Source of the DNA: Sphingobium sp. D43FB
Lineage (GTDB): Bacteria; Pseudomonadota; Alphaproteobacteria; Sphingomonadales; Sphingomonadaceae
Assembly (NCBI RefSeq): GCF_002312805.1
Contig: NZ_NMUA01000027.1
Span: forward strand, 1 to 58,853
DNA length: 58,853 nt
Direction of reading: 5' to 3'
Part shown: positions 25,457 through 35,175 of the stretch, in pieces
How positions within the stretch are numbered: position 1 is the stretch's first letter
How the letters are laid out: each line of letters opens with the position of its first letter
The notes under the pieces: model-generated
Databases searched by the model: none
What the model saw: only the letters and a program-made list of their open reading frames with translations
Told to the model about the DNA's origin: nothing
Made by a program: the position numbers and the translations under genes

Positions 25457-27529
25457 ATGACGACACCCTCCATCGCTTATGTGCTCGCGCGCGACTGCTT
25501 CAAATCGCCCGACAATGTGCGCACGCACAGCGACCCCTCGGCCGATGCCGAGCTCAAAGCCAATATCGCCGCCAGCGGCTTCCTGCTGGAAAATCTGATC
25601 GGCGTGCGTGTGAGCCGCGGCGCGCGCAAGGGGCAGGTCGAGATCTATGGCGGCGGCCGCCGACTCGAGGCCACCCGCGCCAATATCGACGAGGGCGCGC
25701 TCCATCCCGACTTCATGGTCCCCGTCCTTATCGCGAAAAATGCGAGGGACGCGATCGAGATGAGCCTTGCTGAAAATTTCTACCAGCTGCCGATGAATCC
25801 GGCGGACGAGTGCTGCGCCTTCCGGATGATCATCGAGCGCGAGAAGAAGTCGCCCGCCGAGGTCGCAAAGCGCTTTGGTAAGACCGAAACCTTCGTGCTT
25901 GGGCGCCTGCGGCTCGCCAATCTGGCCGATCCCGTCTTTGCCGCCCTGCGCGCGCTCGAGATCACGATCGACGTCGCCAAGGCCTATGGGAGCACGGCGG
26001 ACAAGGAACGGCAGGCCCGGGTCTTCGAGCAGGTGCAGGCGAGCTATCATCGCAACAATCCAAACGAGATTCGTCGGCTACTCGCCACAGGTTCATTCTG
26101 CGGTGCCGATCCCAAGGCGATGCTGGTCGGGCGCGACGCCTATATCGCGGCCGGCGGACGGATCGAGGAGGATCTGTTCACCGACGCCGGCAGCGAGATC
26201 TGGCGCGACGGCGAGATCGTCGAGAGACTAGCGCAAGAGGCGCTTGAGACAGCCGCGCAGGCGATCCGGGCGCGCGAAGGCTTTGCCGAGGTGCGCGTCG
26301 TTCCAGCGACCATGATCCCCTACAGCATGACCTATCAATTGCCGCGTGCGATCGAACCCGAGCCCGGTCCGCTCAGCCCCGATGCCGCCGAGCGACAGGT
26401 CGAGATCGAGGCCGAACTGGCGACGATTGAGGAAGCAGCGCAAGGCGCTGATGACTATTCGCCAGAGCAAGTCGAGCGCATCGAGGCGCTCCATGCCGAG
26501 CTCGACGCCATGATGCCGCAGGAGGCCGCCCTGACGCCTGCCCAAAAGGGCGGTGCCATCGCCTTTGTGATGATCGATGCGGACGGTAAGCCCCGGCTAC
26601 ACGACAGTTTCTATGCGCTCGAGGACCTGTCCGCCGAAGACGGCGGTCTCGATGATGACGATATGACGGACGAGGCCGGTGAGGATGACGCTGGCGGGCG
26701 CGGCGCGGCGGACGAGGAAGGCGAGGCCGATGGGGCCATCGCCTATAGCGGACGGCTTCGCGATGAGCTTGCGATGATGAAGACCGAACTGCTTGCGCTG
26801 CACGTCGCCAACGATCCCCAATTCGCGCTCGATCTCGCCATCTTCATCATGGTCGACAAGGCGCTAGGTACCGGCTTAACGGGCATGCCAAGCGAGCTTT
26901 CCGCCCGGGCCGCGACGGCGCGGGTTCATGGCTATGAAAGCGACACCGCAGCCGCCAGGGGCTGGACGCAATTCGAGCAGGGGCTCGAACTGGCATGGCA
27001 TGATCATGACACGATCGAGGCGCGCTACGACGCCTTCTGCGCGCTCGATGATGCGGCGCGCGCCGCCTGGCTCGGCTGGGCGGTCGCCCGCACGATCAAT
27101 GCGGTTCCCGACGGCCACAGGGGCAGCAGCTTCCTCACCCATCTGGGTGCCAAGCTTGGTATCGACGCGGTGCGCTGGTGGCGGCCGACCGCGCGCAACT
27201 TCTTCGATCGGCTGACCAAGCCGATGATCCTTGGCCTATTCGAGTTAATCGGCGGCCTTGCCCTCAAGAGCCGCTATGCCAGCTCGCGCAAGTTCGATCT
27301 CGCCGTCTCGGCCGAGAAGCTCTTCGCAGGAGACGTCATCGCGGACGCCGACGTCAAGGCGCGTGCCTTGTCCTGGCTTCCAGACGAGATGCGGTTCGGA
27401 CCCGACGCGGGGCCGCCCAGCGACGATGCACTGATAGGTGGGTTCGATGACGAGCGTGCCCGTGAGCCTGAAGCGGCGGCGCAATCGGGCGATGACGCCG
27501 CTTCGCCAGCAATACCGCAGGCGGCCTGA
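25457..27529 (+). CDS. ParB/Spo0J-like nuclease-domain protein
   Basis: A 690-residue protein with an N-terminal ParB-like domain. GGGRRLEA near residue 60 (the CTP/DNA-binding box region) and LAENFYQLPMNP near residue 100 are typical, followed by a helix-turn-helix (SPAEVAKRFGKTETFVLGRLRLANL, about 134-158). The middle has acidic coiled segments around residues 310-350, and a very acidic linker at about 390-430. The C-terminal 250 residues are not recognised. It is far longer than chromosomal ParB and has no ParA partner here, so a role in element regulation or DNA processing is as likely as partition. A strong terminator follows. Confidence 0.85.
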   Translation: MTTPSIAYVLARDCFKSPDNVRTHSDPSADAELKANIAASGFLLENLIGVRVSRGARKGQVEIYGGGRRLEATRANIDEGALHPDFMVPVLIAKNARDAIEMSLAENFYQLPMNPADECCAFRMIIEREKKSPAEVAKRFGKTETFVLGRLRLANLADPVFAALRALEITIDVAKAYGSTADKERQARVFEQVQASYHRNNPNEIRRLLATGSFCGADPKAMLVGRDAYIAAGGRIEEDLFTDAGSEIWRDGEIVERLAQEALETAAQAIRAREGFAEVRVVPATMIPYSMTYQLPRAIEPEPGPLSPDAAERQVEIEAELATIEEAAQGADDYSPEQVERIEALHAELDAMMPQEAALTPAQKGGAIAFVMIDADGKPRLHDSFYALEDLSAEDGGLDDDDMTDEAGEDDAGGRGAADEEGEADGAIAYSGRLRDELAMMKTELLALHVANDPQFALDLAIFIMVDKALGTGLTGMPSELSARAATARVHGYESDTAAARGWTQFEQGLELAWHDHDTIEARYDAFCALDDAARAAWLGWAVARTINAVPDGHRGSSFLTHLGAKLGIDAVRWWRPTARNFFDRLTKPMILGLFELIGGLALKSRYASSRKFDLAVSAEKLFAGDVIADADVKARALSWLPDEMRFGPDAGPPSDDALIGGFDDERAREPEAAAQSGDDAASPAIPQAA

Positions 27530-27545
27530 GCATCGAGACGAACCA

Positions 27546-27580
27546 GGGACCGCGCGCCGTCGCGGTCCCCGGCTTTTCTT
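27546..27580 (+). terminator. Rho-independent terminator after the ParB-like gene
   Basis: GGGACCGCG (27546-27554) and CGCGGTCCC (27561-27569) form a 9-bp stem with a 6-nt loop, followed by GGC and TTTTCTT. It lies 17 nt after the ParB-like stop. Confidence 0.75.
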
Positions 27581-27684
27581 AGCCCTCAGCAGCGGTGACG
27601 TCCGCTCAACCCATCGCCGGGAGGAAGGGGGGAGAGCGTCAGGCGAGGGCGCCTGCGTCCTCTGTCCCCATTTCGGAGAAGATC

Positions 27685-30600
27685 ATGACCCTGCCTCTAT
27701 CCGCTGCGCCCATTGACGGGCCTTGTTCCGATCCCATGGCCCCGGCGCTTTTTGCGGCCGCCCGAATCCTCGCCGAGCGGCTCGGCCAAGGCGGTGCGAT
27801 CAGCCGCAAGGCCCTATCCAGCCTGATGCGTGCGCATGTCGGCGGTTCGGACGCCTGCGGCGACTGGTCGATGCGCGACGCCTATGATGCGCTCGAGATG
27901 GCGCAGGTCCTGCGCGTGCTCGACGTGGGGAGCCGCCTTATCGCGTGGGACGACCCGGCAAGCGCGTTCGCCGCTCGTGCGGCGCTTGGCCATCAGCTTC
28001 CGACCCAGCGCTATCGGTCCGAGCGACAGATCGACCTCCAGCAATTCTCGACCCCGCTTGGCCTCGCCTGGCTCGTCGCCTGCGCCGCAGGGATCGAGCC
28101 CATCGATCTTGTGCTTGAACCCTCGGCCGGAACGGGCATGCTCGCGGTCCATGCCAAGGCTTGCGGTGCACGGATGCTCCTCAACGAGCGGGACCCGCGC
28201 CGCGCAGCCCTGCTTTCGCTCGCCTTTGGGCAGCCCGTCACGCAGCACGACGGCGAGTATATCGATGCGCTGCTTGGCCAAGGCGAGCGTCCGAACCTCA
28301 TCCTCATCAACCCGCCCTTCGCGCGGTCGCAAAGCCGGGGCCGAGACCCCCATGCCGGCGCGCGTCATCTCCATGCGGCCCTCGATTGCCTAGCGCCCGG
28401 TGGACGCTGCGTCGCGATCATGCCGCCCGGCTTTGCAAGGGACGGGTCGGGCGCCAAAGGCTATGGAAGTGTTGCAGAGCGCGTGCCGCCCAGATGGGAA
28501 TGCTCGATCGAAGGCCAGACCTTTGCGGCCCACGGAACCTCGATTTCGGTGCGGATCATGCTCTTCGACAAGGGTTGGGACGGCAGTCCCGAGCGGCACC
28601 ATGTAGACAAGCTTCATGAGGCCGAGGCGCTACTCGCGACAATCCCTTCGCGACTGAGTGGTCCTGGAGTGACGGTATCGCCGCCATTGCCGCGGCCCGG
28701 CGTGCCAGCTCTGCCGAGTCGCTCGGGCGGGGTTTTTGCAGGGCTCAGTGCCACGCGGCCGATCGCACCCACGGCAGCGGGCGATGACGGCGGCGAGCCT
28801 GAGCTTCTATCCTACGACATCATCGAAGAGGCACCCGCGGCGCAGGAACCGATCGGCATCTATGTCCCCTGGCAGATGAAGCGCATGCGCATTCCTGGCG
28901 CTGCGCCGCATCCCGATCGCCTTGTCGAGTCGATGGCGATGTCGTCGATCCTGCCGCCCGTTCCAAGCTACCGGCCGATGCTTCCGCCGCGCGCGGTAAG
29001 GACACTGTCGGACGCGCAGCTCGAGACCGTCATCTATGCAGGCCAGGCCTTCGAGCGCGATCTGCCCGGGCGCTTTGCGCCCAATGAAGCCGGTACGCTG
29101 CTGCACGCCCATGCCGAGGGCACGACCTACCGCGCGGGCTTCATGGTCGGCGACGGGACCGGCGTCGGCAAGGGACGCCAGATTGCAGCCTGTATCATGG
29201 ACCAATGGTGCAGGGGGCGGCGGCGCGCGGTCTGGATCTCGAAGAGTGCGAGCCTCCTTGAAGATGCGCGGCGCGACTGGACCGCGCTTGGCGGCCTCGC
29301 GATCGACATCCAGCCGCTTGATGCCACGCCGATCAGCGGCCGTCTTAAAATGGAGAGCGGCATCCTCTTTCTCACCTATGCGACGCTGCGATCGCAGCGC
29401 GACGATCGTCAGTCGCGGCTCCAGCAGATCCTCGCTTGGCTGGGAACCGAGTTCGAAGGCGTCATCGCCTTCGACGAGGCCCATGAGATGGCGAACGCGG
29501 CGGGGACGCAGACGATATTCGGGGGGCAGAAGGGCTCCGAACAGGGGCTTGCCGGCGTGCGCCTCCAGAACCTCCAGCCGCGCGCGCGGATCCTCTACAA
29601 CAGCGCGACCGGCGCCACCGATCCGGCCAATCTCTGCTACGCCGCACGGCTTGGCCTCTGGGGCAATGCCGCGTTCGCGACGCGCGAGGCATTCATGGCC
29701 GCGATCAGCGACGGCGGGATCGCGGCGATGGAGATCGTCGCGCGCGATCTCAAAGCCATGGGCTTCTACACAGCGCGTGCGCTGACCTTCGAGGGCGTCG
29801 AATATGATCCGCTCGAGCATCGCCTGACGAGCGATCAGATCGAGATCTATGACGCCTATGCGCACGCCTGGGCGCTCATCCATCGCAATCTCGATGAGGC
29901 GCTCAAGGCCACCGCGATCACCGACCGCATGACTGGCAAGTCTCTGAACGCGCAGGCCAAGGGCGCTGCGCTGTCACGCTTTGAAAGCGCCAAACAGCGC
30001 TTCTTCGCCCAACTCCTCATCGCGATGAAGCTGCCGACGCTAATCAAAGCGGTCGAGACTGATATGGCAAGCGGCCGACAGGCCGTGATGCAGCTGGTGA
30101 CCACCGCCCAGGCAATGCTCGACCGGCATCTGGCCAGCCTGTCGGCGCAGGAGCGCGCCCATCTCGATATCGAGCTCAGCCCGCGCGAGCTCATGATTCA
30201 CTATGTGCAGGCCGCCTTTCCGACCCGGCAGATGAAGATATTCAAGGATCCAGGCGGTGAGGCCCGCTCCGAGCCGATGACGGATGCGGTCGGCAATGCG
30301 GTTCATTCCCCCAAGGCGCTGCGCGCCCGCGACGATCTTGTCGAGCAGTTGTGCGCCATGCCCGCCATTCCCGGCGCGCTCGATGCCCTTATCGCGCATT
30401 TCGGTCCCGACCAGATCGCCGAGGTCACCGGCCGGTCCCGCCGGATCCTGCGCGATGGGAAGGGCCGACAAAGGCTCGAGCGCCGCACGCCAGCCAGCAA
30501 TATCGCTGAAACCAATGCCTTCATGGCAGGCCTCAAGCCTGGCCTCATCTTCTCCGATGCGGGCGGGACGGGTCGAAGCTATCATGCCGAGCGCAGCAGC

Positions 30601-31995
30601 GGCTCGGCGCATAAGCGGCGGGTCCATTATCTGCTTGAGCCAGGCTGGCGCGCGGCTGCTGCGATCCAGGGACTTGGACGCACGAACCGGACCAACCAGG
30701 TGACGGCACCCATCTTCCGGCCAGTGACGACCGACTGCAGGGGCGAGCGGCGCTTCATCAGCACGATCGCTCGGCGGCTCGACAGTCTGGGGGCGCTCAC
30801 GCGCGGACAGCGGCAGACCGGGGGGCAGAACCTTTTCGATCCGATGGATAATCTGGAAAGCGACTATGCGCGCGACGCGCTCTTGCAATGGTATTCGCTG
30901 CTGTATCGCGGCAAGCTCAAGAGCACGACCCTGGAGCGCTTCGTTGAAATGACGGGATTGAAGCTGCTGTCCGACGAGGGTGGCGGCCTGCTTGACGCCC
31001 CCCCGCCGATCCAGCGCTGGCTCAACCGCCTGCTGGCGCTGCGGATCGGGACCCAGAACGCCATCTTCGAGGAATATATGGCGCTCATCCAGGCGCGCAT
31101 CGATGCGGCGCGCGAGCGCGGCACCCTCGATGTCGGCGTCGAGACCATCATCGTCGAGAAGATCGTGGCGGTCGAGCAGCTGCTCCTGCGCCGCGATCCT
31201 GGTACCGGGGCTGAGACCTGGCTTTCCCGCCTCGAACTCCATCGTCGGCGCCGGCCGACCGTGCTGGCCGATGTCCAGGCACGCTGGGAGACGTCGCAGC
31301 GTGTGGCGTATCTTCGCAATGCGCGGTCCGGGCGGGTGTCGCTGCGGGTCCCATCTTGGTCGATCCTCGACAATGAGGGCGAGGAGATATGCGTCTGGGA
31401 GCTGGTGCGACCCGGGGGTGCCGAACGCGTGCGCGACGACCGGCTTGCCGAGACCGCATGGGAACCGGTCGGGCGGAGTGAGTTTGCAGCCGCCTGGGCC
31501 GTTGAAGTCGCAGAACTGGGCAGCCGCATCGACGTCGAATCAATCAATATCGCTACCGGTCTTCTTCTCCCGGTCTGGAACCGGCTGCCCGACGATGATC
31601 TACGGGTCTGGCGGATCGCGGATGCTGAAGGCAAGTCGGTTCTGGGCCGCATCATCTCGCCAGCGGGCCTTGCCAAGCTGGCCTCGGCCTTTGGCATCGA
31701 CATGGCCCTCGCTTTGTCGCCTGGCGAACTGATCGCGGGTGCGCGAGGGGTGCATGGTGTTCCCATCCCCTGGCTCTCGGGCGCGCGTCTGGCGCGGGTG
31801 CATGTGAATGATGCGGTCCGCCTTGAGATCAAGGACTATCCCGCGGCGCAACTCTCCGCGCTCAAGGCGCTCGGTTGCTTTACCGAGATCATTCAATATC
31901 GCACCCGTCTGTTCGTGCCAGCGAACCGCGCTGCAGAGCTGCTGGGCAGCATCCAGGCAGCGCTGGACGAAGGGCCAGCCAGCGCGGCGGCCTGA
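27685..31995 (+). CDS. Adenine-methyltransferase-like domain fused to strawberry-notch helicase
   Basis: A 1436-residue protein; ATG 27685 follows GGAGAAG. Residues about 125-300 carry a class I SAM-dependent methyltransferase: SAM motif LEPSAGTGMLAVHA and catalytic motif INPPF, the signature of N6-adenine or related methylases. Residues about 430-1100 are an SNF2-like strawberry-notch ATPase: Walker A GDGTGVGKGRQIA, DEAH box FDEAHEMAN and motif VI region GLGRTNRTNQ. The C-terminal strawberry-notch helicase part and a unique tail follow. Large proteins of this architecture are recurrent on proteobacterial ICEs and plasmids. Protection of incoming DNA from restriction is a reasonable guess, but not shown. 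Confidence 0.88.
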   Translation: MTLPLSAAPIDGPCSDPMAPALFAAARILAERLGQGGAISRKALSSLMRAHVGGSDACGDWSMRDAYDALEMAQVLRVLDVGSRLIAWDDPASAFAARAALGHQLPTQRYRSERQIDLQQFSTPLGLAWLVACAAGIEPIDLVLEPSAGTGMLAVHAKACGARMLLNERDPRRAALLSLAFGQPVTQHDGEYIDALLGQGERPNLILINPPFARSQSRGRDPHAGARHLHAALDCLAPGGRCVAIMPPGFARDGSGAKGYGSVAERVPPRWECSIEGQTFAAHGTSISVRIMLFDKGWDGSPERHHVDKLHEAEALLATIPSRLSGPGVTVSPPLPRPGVPALPSRSGGVFAGLSATRPIAPTAAGDDGGEPELLSYDIIEEAPAAQEPIGIYVPWQMKRMRIPGAAPHPDRLVESMAMSSILPPVPSYRPMLPPRAVRTLSDAQLETVIYAGQAFERDLPGRFAPNEAGTLLHAHAEGTTYRAGFMVGDGTGVGKGRQIAACIMDQWCRGRRRAVWISKSASLLEDARRDWTALGGLAIDIQPLDATPISGRLKMESGILFLTYATLRSQRDDRQSRLQQILAWLGTEFEGVIAFDEAHEMANAAGTQTIFGGQKGSEQGLAGVRLQNLQPRARILYNSATGATDPANLCYAARLGLWGNAAFATREAFMAAISDGGIAAMEIVARDLKAMGFYTARALTFEGVEYDPLEHRLTSDQIEIYDAYAHAWALIHRNLDEALKATAITDRMTGKSLNAQAKGAALSRFESAKQRFFAQLLIAMKLPTLIKAVETDMASGRQAVMQLVTTAQAMLDRHLASLSAQERAHLDIELSPRELMIHYVQAAFPTRQMKIFKDPGGEARSEPMTDAVGNAVHSPKALRARDDLVEQLCAMPAIPGALDALIAHFGPDQIAEVTGRSRRILRDGKGRQRLERRTPASNIAETNAFMAGLKPGLIFSDAGGTGRSYHAERSSGSAHKRRVHYLLEPGWRAAAAIQGLGRTNRTNQVTAPIFRPVTTDCRGERRFISTIARRLDSLGALTRGQRQTGGQNLFDPMDNLESDYARDALLQWYSLLYRGKLKSTTLERFVEMTGLKLLSDEGGGLLDAPPPIQRWLNRLLALRIGTQNAIFEEYMALIQARIDAARERGTLDVGVETIIVEKIVAVEQLLLRRDPGTGAETWLSRLELHRRRRPTVLADVQARWETSQRVAYLRNARSGRVSLRVPSWSILDNEGEEICVWELVRPGGAERVRDDRLAETAWEPVGRSEFAAAWAVEVAELGSRIDVESINIATGLLLPVWNRLPDDDLRVWRIADAEGKSVLGRIISPAGLAKLASAFGIDMALALSPGELIAGARGVHGVPIPWLSGARLARVHVNDAVRLEIKDYPAAQLSALKALGCFTEIIQYRTRLFVPANRAAELLGSIQAALDEGPASAAA

Positions 31996-32079
31996 CCGCC
32001 CAATCTTTGCGGGCTGCCCGCTTTGATCGTTGCCCAACCATGCAGGCTAAGGCCTCAACGCCAGTCGCAGGAGAGCTGT

Positions 32080-32550
32080 ATGAACGACCCCAGCATCGAG
32101 CAGTGGCGCGCGCTGCTCCTCTTTCGGCAGCGCCATGGCCGGACCTGGAAATCGGCGCTTAGCCTGCACTGGATGAACGGGACCGACGAAAATGAGCCCC
32201 TGGGCGCTGCGTTGCGCATGGTGCGCAACCAGTTCGGGCCGAGCTGGCTCCACGCGCTGCGGCCCAAGGCGTTTGCAGAGGCCGAGCAGCGTATCGCCTT
32301 CCTCGACCGGTTGCCGGTAATGTGCGCTACCTATCACGGCGAGACGGGCGATCCCATCATTCTCAAACGCGGCGAGAGCGGTTACTGGCGGATGCCGGGC
32401 GATATGACAGTGGAGCAATTCAACGCCGCCTTCTTGCCTACACCCGGCCAGATTGCCGCTATGGAAGCCGGATCGGTCTTGGGGTGGGACATGCCGGCCG
32501 CGGATCCGGCGAATTACGCCGCTGCCAGGCGACTGAAGTGCAAGTCCTGA
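32080..32550 (+). CDS. Conserved mobile-element protein of unknown function
   Basis: 156 residues; ATG 32080 follows AGGAGAG. No signal or membrane helix. It has a helical N-terminus (IEQWRALLLFRQRHGRTWKSALSLHWMNGTD) and Trp/Leu-rich segments (FGPSWLHALRPKAFAEAE). I recognise no domain. It sits 84 nt after the helicase gene in the same orientation and probably belongs to that unit. Confidence 0.75.
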   Translation: MNDPSIEQWRALLLFRQRHGRTWKSALSLHWMNGTDENEPLGAALRMVRNQFGPSWLHALRPKAFAEAEQRIAFLDRLPVMCATYHGETGDPIILKRGESGYWRMPGDMTVEQFNAAFLPTPGQIAAMEAGSVLGWDMPAADPANYAAARRLKCKS

Positions 32551-32598
32551 AAAGCTGCGCCGCATGTGCGACGCCATGCCGCCGTCTGCTTGGGCATT

Positions 32599-32642
32599 GT
32601 TGAATTTGTTCATCCAGCCTGTTTTAAAAAAACAAGTTCAAC
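32599..32642 (+). promoter_or_regulatory. Toxin-antitoxin promoter and operator
   Basis: GTTGAATTTGTT (32599-32610) and AACAAGTTCAAC (32631-32642) form a 12-bp inverted repeat with one mismatch. TTGAAT (32600-32605) and TTTAAA (32623-32628), 17 nt apart, make a promoter embedded in the repeat, as expected for autoregulation by an Xre-type antitoxin. Confidence 0.65.
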
Positions 32643-32655
32643 GAGGAGGATCGGG

Positions 32656-33237
32656 ATGACCCGCGCTGTTGCCAAATCGGGTGTCGATATCGATCAGATC
32701 CTGCGCGATCGGATTCTGGCAAGCACCGACCGAATCATCAAGATGATGCCGCTCGCAGCAAAGACGGCTGCGGCAAGCAGCGTCGATATCGCCTCGCTCG
32801 TCTTCAATATTGCAAGGAGCATCCCGGCGGTCGAAGCCAATGATCCGGATGAGGCTGAGGATATCACCAATGCCATCGCCTTCAAGCGGCGGATGATCGA
32901 GGGGGCCGGCGGCGCGATCGATGCCGAGGCTGTCCGCAGGCTCCTTGGCCACAAGACCGTGCAGGCGGTCTACAAGGCGGCGCGCGAGCATCGGCTCCTG
33001 ATGGTCGATGACAATGGATCCAAGCTCTTTCCGGCCTGCCAGTTCGACGGCAATGCGGTTCGCCCAGCCATAGGGCGCATTCTCGCCGCGTCCGCCGATC
33101 TTGGCGGCTGGGCGGTGCTCCAGTTCCTGGTCTGTGGTGACGAGGCCTTGGGCGATGCGCGGCCGCTCGACCTCCTGGCCGGAAGCGAGGCCGATATCGC
33201 GCGGCTTGTGCGCGCGGCGCAGGCGCGCGCGGACTGA
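32656..33237 (+). CDS. Antitoxin with Xre/MbcA/ParS-type toxin-binding domain
   Basis: 193 residues; ATG 32656 follows GAGGAGG. The C-terminal part (about 130-190: AVRPAIGRILAASADLGGWAVLQFL then LGDARPLDLLAG) resembles the toxin-binding domain of MbcA/ParS antitoxins, which act with RES toxins. The central segment includes a helix-turn-helix-like stretch (AEAVRRLLGHKTVQAVYKAAREHRLL). The RES-domain gene starts 2 nt after its stop and an inverted repeat overlaps the promoter, so it forms a type II toxin-antitoxin operon that would neutralise the partner and repress its own promoter. Confidence 0.85.
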   Translation: MTRAVAKSGVDIDQILRDRILASTDRIIKMMPLAAKTAAASSVDIASLVFNIARSIPAVEANDPDEAEDITNAIAFKRRMIEGAGGAIDAEAVRRLLGHKTVQAVYKAAREHRLLMVDDNGSKLFPACQFDGNAVRPAIGRILAASADLGGWAVLQFLVCGDEALGDARPLDLLAGSEADIARLVRAAQARAD

Positions 33238-33239
33238 CG

Positions 33240-33827
33240 ATGGCCGGCTCGACCATGCCGCCGGTTTCGCGCATCGCGGCAAGCCAGCGTCTCTTCCGCG
33301 TCCATGCTCTTTCCCGCGGCGCGCACTGGTATGGGCGCAAGGATGCGCAATGGCGCTGGGACGATCCGGACCGGCGCTATGGTGTGCTCTATCTCGGCAA
33401 AAGCCTTGTCGGACCCTTTGCCGAGACGATCCTGCGTACGCCAGCCGAGCGCGACATTCTCTGGGATGTCATAGCGAGCAAGCGCTTTTCCACGTTCATG
33501 ACCACGCGCGCACTTCGGCTGGCACGCGTCCATGGTCCAGGTCTCGCCTGGTTCCGGACCACATCTGCCACCATCTCCGCAGACTTCGATCCGGCCTTGT
33601 CGGGAACGCCCTATGAGGCGACCCAGCGTATCTCGGTGATGGCCCATGCCTTTGGCGGGCTCGACGGCATTCAATATCGCTCGCGCTTGGATTCCGACGC
33701 GCTTTGCGTCGCGCTGTTCGACCGCGCCGATGATGCGATCAGGCTCGAGACGGAAGGGTGCAGGCTCGAGAAAGAGTGGGCGCGCGCGATCCTGCGGCCG
33801 CGCCGCTATCGTCTGCTCGAGAGCTAA
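33240..33827 (+). CDS. RES-domain toxin
   Basis: 195 residues matching the RES family, whose characterised members destroy cellular NAD+ (glycohydrolase or phosphorylase). The family residues are visible in order: Arg in RLFRVHA, Tyr/Leu in RRYGVLYLGKS, Glu in GPFAETIL and the late Ser/Arg segment GIQYRSRLD. It is directly downstream of its antitoxin. The pair probably stabilises the integrative element by killing or arresting cells that lose it. Confidence 0.88.
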   Translation: MAGSTMPPVSRIAASQRLFRVHALSRGAHWYGRKDAQWRWDDPDRRYGVLYLGKSLVGPFAETILRTPAERDILWDVIASKRFSTFMTTRALRLARVHGPGLAWFRTTSATISADFDPALSGTPYEATQRISVMAHAFGGLDGIQYRSRLDSDALCVALFDRADDAIRLETEGCRLEKEWARAILRPRRYRLLES

Positions 33828-33913
33828 CAGGCGGTATCGGGGCAGGGAGGAAGGGGGAGTGCTGACGTTGGGCTCGCAAGGAAGCGGGTCCCATCTGTCA
33901 GCAGGAGACCTCC

Positions 33914-35104
33914 ATGACCGCACTTTCCTCGCTCGACCGGCCCGCCACCGGGGGCTTCAAGGTTGATATCAGCCGCGGCCACAATATCGGCCGCGTCTCG
34001 TCCGAATGGTTCAACCGTCCCGACGACGAGCGTTTCCTCTCGCTCGAGACGCTCTACAATCGTGTCCGTGCCCGCGCGGACGTCGCCTCGACGCGCATCG
34101 TCGAGAGCCGCGCCATTCGCGTTCAGGCGCAGAGCGACAACCCCGAGCGTCTGGCGCTTGTCTCGCCAGGCTCGTCGGTCCCGGTTGCGCCCACCCACTG
34201 GTCCTTCGGCCAGCTCTGCAGCTTGGTCGGTGCGCCGGCAGGCTATCTGCGCGACCTGCCGGCCGCCCTTGCCGGCATCAATCTCCAGCATGGCCTCATC
34301 GCCCATAGGGGTGAGCATGTGAAGCTGCTCGAGACCAGCGATGGCCGGACGGAACTACGCGCCGTCACCGGTCCCGACTATGGCCGCATCTGGGACCATG
34401 AACTGGTCGAGGCCGTGATGCGCTTTGCCGGAAACGGCATCGGCGACACGCGCTGGAAGGTGCCCGGCGTCCTCGACTGGGGCAGCATGGTTTACAACCC
34501 CCATGTCGATATCAGTGCCGAGACGACGACCCTTTATGCCTCGGACCGCGACGTCTTCCTGTTCCTTGTCGACGACACCCACCCGATCGAGGCGGGCAAG
34601 CTCCCCAATGGCGATCCTGATCTCTATTTTCGGGGCTTCTACAGCTGGAACAGCGAGGTCGGCGCCAAGTCGCTGGGGATTGCGACCTTCTATCTCCGGG
34701 CGGTCTGCATGAATCGCAACCTGTGGGGCGTCGAGAATTTCGAGGAGATCAGCATCCGTCATTCGAAATTCGCCGCGAACCGGTTCGCCGCCCAGGCAGC
34801 GCCTGCTCTCACGCGGTTCGCAGACTCTTCGCCCGGCGATTTCATCCAGGGCATCCGCGCCGCTCGGGACCGGATCGTCGCGCGCAAGGACGAGGACCGC
34901 GAAAGCTTCCTGCGGACGCAGGGGTTTTCGAAGGGCGACACGGCAAGGATCATCGCCCAGGTCCTGGACGAAGAAGGCCACCCGCCCGCCAGCGTCTATG
35001 ATTTCGTGCAGGGCATCACCGCGCTCGCCCGCACGCGCGCCAACCAGGATTGCCGTCTCGAACTGGAAGGCAAGGCCAAGCGACTCCTTCAGAAAGTCAA
35101 CTGA
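33914..35104 (+). CDS. DUF932 (phage/plasmid-like) protein
   Basis: 396 residues of the DUF932 family, common on plasmids, prophages and ICEs; no biochemical role is established. Recognisable blocks include APTHWSFGQLCSLVGAPAGYLRDLP, TGPDYGRIWDHELVEAV, DRDVFLFLVDD and FYLRAVCMNRNLWG. An AGGAG site precedes the ATG. It is cytoplasmic with no membrane helices and lies in a same-strand run of element genes. Confidence 0.88.
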   Translation: MTALSSLDRPATGGFKVDISRGHNIGRVSSEWFNRPDDERFLSLETLYNRVRARADVASTRIVESRAIRVQAQSDNPERLALVSPGSSVPVAPTHWSFGQLCSLVGAPAGYLRDLPAALAGINLQHGLIAHRGEHVKLLETSDGRTELRAVTGPDYGRIWDHELVEAVMRFAGNGIGDTRWKVPGVLDWGSMVYNPHVDISAETTTLYASDRDVFLFLVDDTHPIEAGKLPNGDPDLYFRGFYSWNSEVGAKSLGIATFYLRAVCMNRNLWGVENFEEISIRHSKFAANRFAAQAAPALTRFADSSPGDFIQGIRAARDRIVARKDEDRESFLRTQGFSKGDTARIIAQVLDEEGHPPASVYDFVQGITALARTRANQDCRLELEGKAKRLLQKVN

Positions 35105-35175
35105 ACCAGCGATGCCCGATCCCGGTGTCCGAGCGCCAGCGCATCTCAGACATCCCTAACATCAGGAGAATGGCG

